Shown here one piece after another: positions 50,044 to 57,811 of a DNA stretch of 64,000 bases. The notes beneath the pieces were generated by a model. That model was given only the letters and a program-made list of their open reading frames with translations. It did no database searches and was not told where the DNA came from. A program made the position numbers and the translations under genes. The stretch covers positions 21,969 to 85,968 of the forward strand of contig JAEWKR010000068.1 of NCBI GenBank assembly GCA_023457715.1, given 5' to 3'. Each line of letters begins with the position of its first letter. The stretch's first letter is position 1. This DNA comes from Verrucomicrobiota bacterium (GTDB taxonomy: Bacteria; Verrucomicrobiota; Verrucomicrobiia; Opitutales; Opitutaceae).

Positions 50044-51999
50044 TCAGGGCACCACGTACAGTTCCATCAGCGCTGTTCCCGTGGCTCCGCCGACGCCCGA
50101 AACCTGGGCGGTGTACGTGCCTTCCTGAAGCGACAACAAAACGACCGCATCCTTGCTGCCATCGGCGAGCGAAAATGCTCCCACGGCCTGGGCTGCTTCG
50201 CGTATCGCATTCGCCTCGGCACCTTCCGACCAGTTGTCATTTTTACCCAGCTCGGTTTGACCGCGGAAAACCGTGATGATGGGATCCGTGAGCGCATCGT
50301 TCACGCCGTAAGCTTTCAAGGTGGGCCCGACGGCCCGAACCAGCAGCTTGAGCGTGCCGGGACCCGTGACGGTGAACCCGGGAATCATGACCCGGTCCTC
50401 CGTTCCCACGTACCCACGAGTCGAGGCGTTGGCGAGCGTGGCCTTGGAGCCTACGAGGCGTTGATCGTAGAGTTCGAGAAGCACGACACCGGAACCATCC
50501 GTGGTATCACGGACGACGCCGGTATACGAACCCGGCTTGAATCCCCGGGTCGTGGCTGCATCCAAGGCGTCTTGAACGAGCGGAAAGGCGCCGACTGCGT
50601 TCATCGCCGCCTCGATACCGGGGCTCTGGCCCGTGATCAGTGTTTTCGTTCCTGAGGGTGCCGTGATTTCGATGCTGGGCTGCGGGAGAACGTTGGCCAG
50701 ACCATGAGGGCGCAGGCTCGGGCCCACCACGCGCAGGAGCGCGTACAAGGGGAAGTCTGCCAGAGGCCCCGGCTTGATGACGAAGCCGCACACCGGGGTT
50801 CCGGCGCTTCCACCCGCCATCACGCGGGTCGAGAGATTCGTCAGCCGGGTGGGTGGCTGCACGGTCACGGTCACCTTCTGGGTGTGCACGGTGCCCGCTT
50901 CGTTGCTGAACTCACACCAGTACTCGCCCGCGTCCTCGCTCGTGGCATCGGCATCGGTGTGGGTGGCTGATTTGCTGTTCGGGGCACTCTGGAACGAAGA
51001 ATTGTACGTATTCCAGATCGCAGTCCCTTCGCGAAACCACTGGTACGACAGTTGCGATGTTGTGCTCGTCGCGGTCGCCGTGAGCGTGAAGGGCTGACCT
51101 TCAACCACGGTTATTTCCGTCGGTTGCGCGGTGACTTCGGGCTTGGCGTGAAACGTCGCCTTGATGGCCCACTCCAAGGTGTTCCCGTTGGCGGTCGCCG
51201 TCAGTTTGTACGTGCCCGAATCAGCGCCGCCCGGATTGGCCAGAGTCAGCGCCCCGCTGGTCTGCCCCGGAATGGCGACGCCGTTTCGATACCACTGGTA
51301 AACAGGGAGGGGCGTGGGCTCATCGACCGCGGTCATTATCAGCGGCTTTCCCACCACGGTTTCGAGCTCGTTCATCGTCCCACTGATTCGTTCAAGCCAA
51401 GGGATGACGAAGCTCGGTTTCGACGGATCGGTGGTGAGTACCTTGGAGACATATGCCGATGGCTTGACGGTGACGAGCAGTTGCGCGCCCGGGGTAAGGG
51501 TACCCTCTGGCATAAGAATCACGGTACCGCCCGGGGCAGTCGGAATGGTCGGATCAACGGGGTCTAGCGGGATCGAGCCGCCGGGGTTCGTCACGGTCGG
51601 CTGCAAAGGAGTGCCGCCGGTCTTGGTAGCCGGGTAATCGGGGTTGAAAGGGAGTGGCCCGATGACCGGTGTCCGCCGGAGCTTTACAACTCCTGTCATG
51701 TTGAAGAGGTAGGTGTCCGTCATCGTTCCTCCGTCGTACAGGAACCTTATCTGAAGCTCATCGTTGACCAAACCATCGGCAATCAGCGTTACGGGATCGT
51801 ATTGGGTCGTGAGTCTGACGGTGGCGACGCCGCCCTCCACCGTGATTTCCGCGGTGTTATCGATCGGCATCAAATTTTGGTTATAGGTTCTCCACCCCCA
51901 CGTGCCTGCGAAGTCGTTGATCGTCCATGCGGCCAGGGGCAGCGAACCGAACGAAAGCAGGAGCGCGGCGGACAGCAGGGTGCGAAAGGTCGGGGTCAT
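50044..51999 (-). CDS. Secreted immunoglobulin-like domain protein
   Basis: 651 aa. A signal peptide (about 1-24, TLLSAALLLSFGSLPLAAW) precedes an unassigned N-terminal beta domain. Two Ig-like domains follow (YQWYRNGVAIPGQ..DSGTYKL and YQWFREGTAIWN..DAGEYWCEF). The C-terminal 260 residues hold two related beta-sandwich modules (LLRVVGPSLRPHG and LLVRAVGPTLKAYG), ending TALMELYVVP. This tandem C-terminal module is frequent in large secreted verrucomicrobial proteins. Its role is probably adhesion or binding at the surface. The ATG at 51999 gives the best signal peptide. Confidence 0.82.
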   Translation of the reverse strand: MTPTFRTLLSAALLLSFGSLPLAAWTINDFAGTWGWRTYNQNLMPIDNTAEITVEGGVATVRLTTQYDPVTLIADGLVNDELQIRFLYDGGTMTDTYLFNMTGVVKLRRTPVIGPLPFNPDYPATKTGGTPLQPTVTNPGGSIPLDPVDPTIPTAPGGTVILMPEGTLTPGAQLLVTVKPSAYVSKVLTTDPSKPSFVIPWLERISGTMNELETVVGKPLIMTAVDEPTPLPVYQWYRNGVAIPGQTSGALTLANPGGADSGTYKLTATANGNTLEWAIKATFHAKPEVTAQPTEITVVEGQPFTLTATATSTTSQLSYQWFREGTAIWNTYNSSFQSAPNSKSATHTDADATSEDAGEYWCEFSNEAGTVHTQKVTVTVQPPTRLTNLSTRVMAGGSAGTPVCGFVIKPGPLADFPLYALLRVVGPSLRPHGLANVLPQPSIEITAPSGTKTLITGQSPGIEAAMNAVGAFPLVQDALDAATTRGFKPGSYTGVVRDTTDGSGVVLLELYDQRLVGSKATLANASTRGYVGTEDRVMIPGFTVTGPGTLKLLVRAVGPTLKAYGVNDALTDPIITVFRGQTELGKNDNWSEGAEANAIREAAQAVGAFSLADGSKDAVVLLSLQEGTYTAQVSGVGGATGTALMELYVVP

Positions 52000-52238
52000 G
52001 ATAAAACGCGAAGGACGGGCAAAAAACTTGGCCGTCATTGATTCGCGTGTCGAGCCCCGTCGAGGCGTTCCGATCCATGGGTCTGCGGGGACGATCCCCG
52101 AAAACCGTCCATCGCCTGACGCGACGCAACGGCACGACCCTTGCCCCGGCTCGGAACCTCAACTGGATGAGCAAATCTCACCTGTAAAAGGGGTCGCAAC
52201 CTTAGGGTGGATCGGTTCGTCTTTCCTTCCTCATCCCC

Positions 52239-53600
52239 ATGAAAGACACCCCCCCTATGGATAGACGGACTTTCCTCAGAAACAGCGCTGTCACCGGAGC
52301 CGGGCTGGCCGCCATCGGCACGCCGTTGTTCGCGCAGACCGCGAAGCGCAAGGGCCCCAACGAAACGATCGGCGTCGGCATCATCGGCGTCGGGACGCAG
52401 GGCCATCGGTTGCTTCAGGCGGTCCAGACGGTTCCCAACACCGAGATCCGGGTCATTTCCGATCTGTACAAGGGCAACATCCAGCGCGCCCTGGGCCTCT
52501 GCAACAACAAGAATGTCCGTCTCGTCCCCGAGTGGGAAAAGGTGATGACGGACCCCGATGTCGACGCCGTCATCATCGCGACGCCCGACTTCTGGCACGC
52601 CCCGATGACGATCGCCGCCGCCAACGCGGGCAAGGACATCTACGTCGAAAAGGGCTGGTGCATCACCCTCGACGAAGCCAAGGCGATGCGCAAGGCGGTC
52701 AAGGACAACAAGGTGGTCATGCAGCTGGGCCACCACATGAACAGCCTGCCGAACATTCATAAGGCCCGTGAGATCGTGCAGTCGGGCGCGCTCGGCAAAA
52801 TCCCCCTCGTTCGCGGCTATATTGACCGGACCCGCGATTTCCCCGAGTGGAAGTTCTACACCGATTATCCGATCAGCAAGATGCCGGCGGACGCGACCCC
52901 GGAGAACATCGACTGGAAGCGTTTCGTCGCGAATACCAAGCGTCCTGACCAGCCGTTCGATCCGGAGCGTTTCTTCACCTGGCGCTGCTACTGGGATTTC
53001 GGCACCGGCATCGCCGGCGATCTGCTCACGCACATCTGGGATGCCGCCAACATGGTCGTCGGCTTCGGCATCCCGGAGTCGGCCGTGACGCAGGGCGGAA
53101 AATACTTCTGGAAGGAAAACCGTGAGGTGCCCGACATGTGGCACGTCCTGTTCGACTACCCGTCGAAGGAACTCGCCGTCACCTTCAACTGTTCGTTCCA
53201 CAACGCGCACATGGGCGAATTGATCCAGGTGCTGGGACGCGACATGACCCTTGAATGCGGGGGCGACTTCTGCCGCACCTACGTTCCGGAGTGGAAACCC
53301 GAGCACCAGGACCGCGTGATGGCGGGCCGCAAGCTCGCCGCCAAGACCCGCGAGGCTGCGCAGGAGCTGAATATCCCCGCACCCCCGACGCAGGTGGCTC
53401 CGGCGTACAATTATCGCCGGGGCGAGCTCACCGTCACCTCGCACATGCAGAACTTCTTCGACTGCATCCGCAGCCGCGAGGTCCCGCGCTGCGGCGTCGA
53501 CCGCGCCTTCGAGGAGGCCGTCGCCCTCATCATGTCGATGGAAGCTTTCCGGCTCGAGCGGAAGGTGAAGTGGGATGCGAAGAAGGAAGAGGTGGTGTGA
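52239..53600 (+). CDS. Secreted Gfo/Idh/MocA family oxidoreductase
   Basis: 453 aa. The Tat-like leader MDRRTFLRNSAVTGAG precedes a Rossmann domain (VGIIGVGTQGHRLL), VIIATPDFWHAPM and the catalytic EKGWCITLDEA region (Lys in place of the usual EKP). A C-terminal alpha/beta domain includes DFGTGIAGDLLTHIWDAANM. Such exported enzymes use a tightly bound NAD(P) to oxidise or rearrange sugars. It is a full-length relative of the truncated gene at 33097. A terminator follows. It may work with the divergent sugar isomerase and the glycoside hydrolases beyond. Confidence 0.9.
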   Translation: MKDTPPMDRRTFLRNSAVTGAGLAAIGTPLFAQTAKRKGPNETIGVGIIGVGTQGHRLLQAVQTVPNTEIRVISDLYKGNIQRALGLCNNKNVRLVPEWEKVMTDPDVDAVIIATPDFWHAPMTIAAANAGKDIYVEKGWCITLDEAKAMRKAVKDNKVVMQLGHHMNSLPNIHKAREIVQSGALGKIPLVRGYIDRTRDFPEWKFYTDYPISKMPADATPENIDWKRFVANTKRPDQPFDPERFFTWRCYWDFGTGIAGDLLTHIWDAANMVVGFGIPESAVTQGGKYFWKENREVPDMWHVLFDYPSKELAVTFNCSFHNAHMGELIQVLGRDMTLECGGDFCRTYVPEWKPEHQDRVMAGRKLAAKTREAAQELNIPAPPTQVAPAYNYRRGELTVTSHMQNFFDCIRSREVPRCGVDRAFEEAVALIMSMEAFRLERKVKWDAKKEEVV

Positions 53601-53632
53601 GGGTGAAAGTGAGAGTGAGAGTGAAAGTGGGG
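53600..53632 (+). repeat. GTGAAA/GTGAGA tandem words
   Basis: Hexameric words (GTGAAA, GTGAGA) directly follow the stop codon. Similar words occur at 57700-57730 before the GH78 gene start region. Confidence 0.6.
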
Positions 53633-53661
53633 CGCTGACGCGCCCGCACTTCGTTTCGAAG

Positions 53662-53688
53662 CCCGCGGCCTTAAGAGCCGCGGGTTTT
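53662..53688 (+). terminator. Rho-independent terminator of the oxidoreductase gene
   Basis: The stem CCCGCGGC / GCCGCGGG with a 7-nt loop (CTTAAGA) is followed by TTTTAT. Confidence 0.88.
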
Positions 53689-53721
53689 ATGTGTCTGGCG
53701 GCGGAGGCCCCAACGATCCGT

Positions 53722-53786
53722 CGTCTCGCTGGCGCTCCCCGCTACGCCCAGAGGCGCAGGGTGTAGCGGGGAGCGCCAGCGAGACG
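53722..53786. repeat. Perfect 24-bp inverted repeat, 17-nt loop
   Basis: The arms 53722-53745 and 53763-53786 are exact reverse complements (CGTCTCGCTGGCGC... reading inward). It lies between the ends of two convergent genes, after the terminator, and has no T-run. It may be a repeat-family member or a transcript-end hairpin for the minus-strand gene. Confidence 0.8.
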
Positions 53787-53822
53787 ATCCCGCATCCTGC
53801 ATCCCGGATCCCGGATCCCCTC

Positions 53823-54746
53823 CTACGCGCGCAGCTTCTGCCAGCTCTCGAAGCAGCGCTTTGCGGTCTCCATTTCGCTGAAGCGGCTGCCTTCCTGCTC
53901 CATCAGGTAGATCTCGACCCCGCCGACCGTTTCCGCCGCGGCACAGATCTCCGCCCAGCGCGCGTCGCCTTCGCCGAAGAGCACTTTGTAGCCTTCTTCG
54001 ACGGTGCTGGCCTTCGCGGTCCAGTCCTTGAGGTGAATGGAGCGGATCCGCCCCGGATGCGACTTGATCCACGGCACGGGATCGGCGCCCGCCGCGAGGC
54101 ACGTGCCGATGTCGAGCTGCAGCACAAATTCCTTCGGCGTGTTCGCCGCGATGATATCCATGCCGCGCTGTCCTCCCGCGAGCACCTTCCATTCCGGGCC
54201 GTGGTTGTGATAGCCGGCCGACAGGCCATGCCGCTGAAACGCCGCGGAGGCTACCGTCAGCTCCTCGCACATCGCCTTCACCTCGTCGGCAGTGCCAATG
54301 GAATAAGGCGGCGAGGCGAGGACGACCTGCCGGACGCCGAGGATGCCGCTCAACTCGATCGCCTTCGCCAGCCCGTCGCCGCGGAACGCTTCCATGTGGT
54401 TGTGGGTCGAGAGGCAGCGCAGCCCGAGCCCGTCGAGCGTCTGGCGCACCTCCCGCGCCTTGGCAGCGGTCCATTGAAAATACGGCGCGTAGAACTCGAC
54501 CACCTTGTAGCCGATGTCGGCCACCTGCTTGAGCGTGCCGTTCAGATCCTTGGTCAGCTCGTGGCGGACCGCATAGAGTTCGATGCCGAGCGGAATCTTG
54601 CTCGGGCCGAGCCGGGGCGTGGCGGCGGCGCCTTCCGCGGCGCGAAGCAGCGACGGCATCAAGGCGCCGGCGGCGGGAAGCAATCCGGCCAGCGCCAGAA
54701 AACGGCGACGCGAATAGCCACGATCAGGGGAATCGTTTTGGGGCAT
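53823..54746 (-). CDS. Secreted sugar phosphate isomerase/epimerase-like TIM-barrel protein
   Basis: 307 aa. The Tat-type leader SRRRFLALAGLLPAAG is followed by an AP_endonuc_2 (xylose isomerase-like) TIM barrel: GIELYAVRHEL, KVVEFYAPYF, STHNHMEAF, AGYHNHGPEW, LQLDIGTCLAAGADP, SIHLKDW and the final Glu strand. Metal-binding Glu/His/Asp residues are retained. Exported members accompany Gfo/Idh/MocA proteins in 3-keto-sugar chemistry, and one lies across the terminator. Substrate unknown. Confidence 0.88.
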   Translation of the reverse strand: MPQNDSPDRGYSRRRFLALAGLLPAAGALMPSLLRAAEGAAATPRLGPSKIPLGIELYAVRHELTKDLNGTLKQVADIGYKVVEFYAPYFQWTAAKAREVRQTLDGLGLRCLSTHNHMEAFRGDGLAKAIELSGILGVRQVVLASPPYSIGTADEVKAMCEELTVASAAFQRHGLSAGYHNHGPEWKVLAGGQRGMDIIAANTPKEFVLQLDIGTCLAAGADPVPWIKSHPGRIRSIHLKDWTAKASTVEEGYKVLFGEGDARWAEICAAAETVGGVEIYLMEQEGSRFSEMETAKRCFESWQKLRA

Positions 54747-54839
54747 GCCGCGAGCCTGCCCGAAATCCGCCCGCCCGCAACGTCGGAGTGCGCGGCCAGG
54801 TCAAGCTGCGTGCGCAACCCGATGACCAAGTGCGGCGGA

Positions 54840-55016
54840 AAAGCTGAAAAGCTGAAAGATCTGAAATCTGAAATTTGAAATCAGAAATGCCGGCGCAGCC
54901 GGCCACGTGGCAGCGGCGCTTTAGCCCCGCGTAAGAAACGCTGAAACGCTGAAACGCTGAAAATCTGAAATCTGAAATTTGAAATTTGAAATCTGAAATC
55001 CCGGCGCAGCCGGGCC
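54840..55016 (-). repeat. Dimeric word-plus-hairpin composite repeat
   Basis: Two units in tandem: GCTGAAA words, then CTGAAAT/TTGAAAT words, then a GCCGGCGCAGCCGGC hairpin (54889-54903), a GGCGCTTTAGCCCCGCG link, then AACGCTGAA words, CTGAAAT words and a CCCGGCGCAGCCGGG hairpin (55000-55014). Read on the minus strand it has the same order as the element at 60253-60463. Confidence 0.85.
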
Positions 55017-55019
55017 CCA

Positions 55020-57692
55020 TCACCGCTCTGGCACGGTGAAGCGATACTCCCCCGACGACACCGCAAACACCGCATAACCCTCATCCTGGCGCAGGTAGCG
55101 AACCCCCGGCGCGTTCGCGGCCGGACCATTGCCTTCGCGGACGGCCTCCGCCTTCGCTGCCGGCACGTACACCGTCGCCGTGGTGTTCACCGGCACGGTC
55201 ACCCGGTGCTCGTACCCGCCGGCAAACTCCCATTCCGACACCACCGTGCCGCTCACGGTCTCGACCGTCGCCCCCGCGCTGCGCAGGCCGCGGGGATGCG
55301 TGGGGCGGATCACGATTTGACGGAAGCCCGGCGCCGCGGCACGAATCCCCGCGAGCCGGGTGTAGAACGTCACGTCGGGTCCGGCGAACATGAGATGATC
55401 ATGCGTCTGCATGCCGCCGGCCCAGGACCATTGCTCCCAGGCCGTCGTCGCGCCGAGACTGACCTGGTGCGCAAAGCCGGGATAGGCCGGCTGCTTCAGC
55501 ACCTCGTAGGCGGTGTCGGCCATGCCGGCGTCGATCAGCGTGTCGAACAGGTAACGCGTGCCGAAGATACCGGTGTCGAGGCGACCGCCATCCGTCGTCA
55601 CGATTCGCTGCCGCAAGGCCGCCGCGACCGGCGCGCGCAGCGGCGGGGGCACCAGCCCATGGGCCAGGGGCAGGACACTCGTTGATTGCCGGCCACTGCC
55701 ATAGGTGTGGCTCGAAGCCCGAAAATGTTTCTCGTGAAACCGGGCCGCGATGCGCGCCGCCAGCGCCGCATACTTCCGCTCGGCCTCCGCGGCTCCCAAC
55801 GCCCGCGCGGCCTCCGCCGTTGCCGTGGCGCACGCATGGAAGAAGACGGTGTTGGTGATCTCGCCCTCGCTGAAGCTCGTCGGGTAATCACCCGCCGGAT
55901 TGGGCGCCGCCCAGTCCCCAAATCCGTCGGCCCAGTACTTTTTCGCCTCCGCTTCCGCCGCGAAGGCGTCGGTCGCCGCCTGCATGGGTTCGAACTGCTC
56001 TTCCAGCACGCGGCGGTCGCCATAGTGCTGATACAGAAAAAGCGGCAGGAGTACCTGGTCGCCCGCCCAGTTCGGCGGCATGCCCCGGTCGCCGGTGATG
56101 TCGCGCAGCCACTTGGTGAAGGTGGTATGGACGTCGAAGTTGTACATGGCGGCTTCCTCGACCACGACCGCATCCATGGAGCAGGGCGTGCGCTCGTCCC
56201 GCACCGCGGTGTCGGTCGGCGTGCCCATCAGATTGTTGCGGATCGTCCAGCGGAAGTTCTCGTGCAGCCGGTTCAGCAGCGGATCGGAGCTGGTGAAATG
56301 GCCGGTCGTGCGAAAGCCCGCGTGCACGGCGCGACCCTCCAGCGACTCCAGCGTGGGCCGGCCCGGGAAGCCCGTCACCTCCACGTAACGGAAGCCATGA
56401 TAAGTGAAGCGTGGCTCGTAGGTTTCCCCCGACGCGTCGCCGCGCAGGATATACGCATCCGTGGCCTTGGCCGCGCGGTTCGTGCGCGGGTCGAGCATTC
56501 CATCGGGGTTTAATTCCTCCGCATGGCGCAGGGTGATCCGCGCTCCGGCGGGTCCCGCCACCTTCAGTCGTGCCCAGCCCGCGATGTTCTGCCCGAGATC
56601 GTACACGAACACGCCCGGCTGCGGTTCGTTGAGCGCGACTGGCTGCAACGTCGCCATGACCTGGATGGCCGGCATGGTCCGCGCGCGGAGGGGGCCGGCA
56701 TTCACCGGCCGCACCGTGACGGGCGTCCACCCGGCGTCGCTGAAGCCGGGTTCGGACCAGCCGCGCTGTTCGCGCCGCGCATCGTAGGTTTCGCCATCGT
56801 AAATATGGTTCTGCGTGATCGCGCTCGGCGCCGTTTTCCACGTGTCGTCGGTCGTGAGGCGGGCGCTGGTGCCGTCGGTGTAGCGGACTTCCACCTGCAC
56901 CCTCGCCGCCATCGGCTCCAGCCAGCGGTACCCATACTTCGAGAAGTTCGCATTGTAGCCGCCCCCCATCCAGAGCCCCAGGGCATTCGCGCCCGAGCGC
57001 AGCAGGGTCGTCACATCGTAAGTATCGTAGAACAGCGTCTTCTGAAGGTTGGACACGACGGGCGCGAGCACGTTGGGGCCCGCCTTGCGCCCGTTGATCC
57101 ACAGTTCGTACCAGCCAAGCGCATACGCGTACGCCACGGCCGAAGCGATGGGCTTTTCGAGCAGGAATTCTTTTCGGAGCAGGGGACTCGTCTCCTTCTC
57201 TTCTGCGCCAATCCACGCCGCGTGCCACGGGCTCCCACCCTCATCCTCTCGCTGGCGATCGCCGCTGCGCCCTGTCCGTTCAACTGGGATCATTCCGACC
57301 TGCCATGAGGCCGGCGAGGACCAGGTGGACGCCCTCCCGTCCCGGTCCCACGTCCGCACCTTCCAAAAATACCAGCGGTGCGCCTCGAGGGCGCGACCGG
57401 CGTAGGCCACTCCGAACGTTTGATCGGATGGCACCTTTCCCGAGTCCCACACATCCCCTTCGTCCTGCGCCAGGCGCTCAGCCGATGAGGCGACGAGCAC
57501 CTGGTAACCCGTCTGCCGCTGGCCACGCTCGGCCGACCGCGGAATCCAGCTGAAGCGAGGATCCAGCACATCGACCCCCAGCGGCTCGACCCGGTTCTCC
57601 ACGCGCAGGCTGTCGACCGTCAGGGCAGCCGCCGCCGGGCGAGCAACCAACCCAATCAGGAGCAAGGACAACAGCAGCCGACGCAGGATCAT
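55020..57692 (-). CDS. Alpha-L-rhamnosidase, GH78
   Basis: 890-aa secreted enzyme. The signal peptide (ILRRLLLSLLLIGLVARPAAA) is followed by Bac_rhamnosid_N-type and beta-sandwich domains, an (alpha/alpha)6 barrel and a C-terminal beta domain. The GH78 region GTPTDTAVRDERTPCSMDAV holds the general-acid Glu (about 500), and TTAWEQWSW holds the base Glu (about 753). It removes terminal L-rhamnose from pectin, glycosides or bacterial glycans. The ATG at 57692 gives a clear leader; an open frame further upstream is repeat-derived. Confidence 0.92.
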   Translation of the reverse strand: MILRRLLLSLLLIGLVARPAAAALTVDSLRVENRVEPLGVDVLDPRFSWIPRSAERGQRQTGYQVLVASSAERLAQDEGDVWDSGKVPSDQTFGVAYAGRALEAHRWYFWKVRTWDRDGRASTWSSPASWQVGMIPVERTGRSGDRQREDEGGSPWHAAWIGAEEKETSPLLRKEFLLEKPIASAVAYAYALGWYELWINGRKAGPNVLAPVVSNLQKTLFYDTYDVTTLLRSGANALGLWMGGGYNANFSKYGYRWLEPMAARVQVEVRYTDGTSARLTTDDTWKTAPSAITQNHIYDGETYDARREQRGWSEPGFSDAGWTPVTVRPVNAGPLRARTMPAIQVMATLQPVALNEPQPGVFVYDLGQNIAGWARLKVAGPAGARITLRHAEELNPDGMLDPRTNRAAKATDAYILRGDASGETYEPRFTYHGFRYVEVTGFPGRPTLESLEGRAVHAGFRTTGHFTSSDPLLNRLHENFRWTIRNNLMGTPTDTAVRDERTPCSMDAVVVEEAAMYNFDVHTTFTKWLRDITGDRGMPPNWAGDQVLLPLFLYQHYGDRRVLEEQFEPMQAATDAFAAEAEAKKYWADGFGDWAAPNPAGDYPTSFSEGEITNTVFFHACATATAEAARALGAAEAERKYAALAARIAARFHEKHFRASSHTYGSGRQSTSVLPLAHGLVPPPLRAPVAAALRQRIVTTDGGRLDTGIFGTRYLFDTLIDAGMADTAYEVLKQPAYPGFAHQVSLGATTAWEQWSWAGGMQTHDHLMFAGPDVTFYTRLAGIRAAAPGFRQIVIRPTHPRGLRSAGATVETVSGTVVSEWEFAGGYEHRVTVPVNTTATVYVPAAKAEAVREGNGPAANAPGVRYLRQDEGYAVFAVSSGEYRFTVPER

Positions 57693-57743
57693 GGCGGAAC
57701 GTGAAAGTGAGCGGGTGAGTGAAAGTGAAACCAATCCGGTCCG

Positions 57744-57792
57744 AACCCAAAACCCAAAACCCAAAACCCAAAACCCTAAACTCAAAACACAA
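57744..57792. repeat. AACCCAAA tandem words
   Basis: About five copies of a 7-8 bp word (AACCCAAA, then ACCCTAAAC and TCAAAACAC) between the GH9 stop and the GH78 start. It looks telomere-like but is only a short decayed microsatellite, of the same kind as other word repeats here. Confidence 0.7.
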
Positions 57793-57811
57793 ACCGGCGC
57801 GCGCCGCGCGC

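Noticed and set aside
53722..53786. Terminator of the TIM-barrel gene
   Set aside because: A perfect hairpin but no T-run on either strand and an unusually long stem; listed as a repeat instead.
54840..55016. CRISPR-like appearance of regularly repeated short words
   Set aside because: Words are 7-9 bp and fuzzy, there are no unique spacers of constant length, and no cas genes are nearby.
57744..57792. Telomere-like CCCTAAA/CCCAAAA repeats
   Set aside because: Only a handful of imperfect copies lie between two genes in a bacterial context; best seen as a word-type microsatellite.
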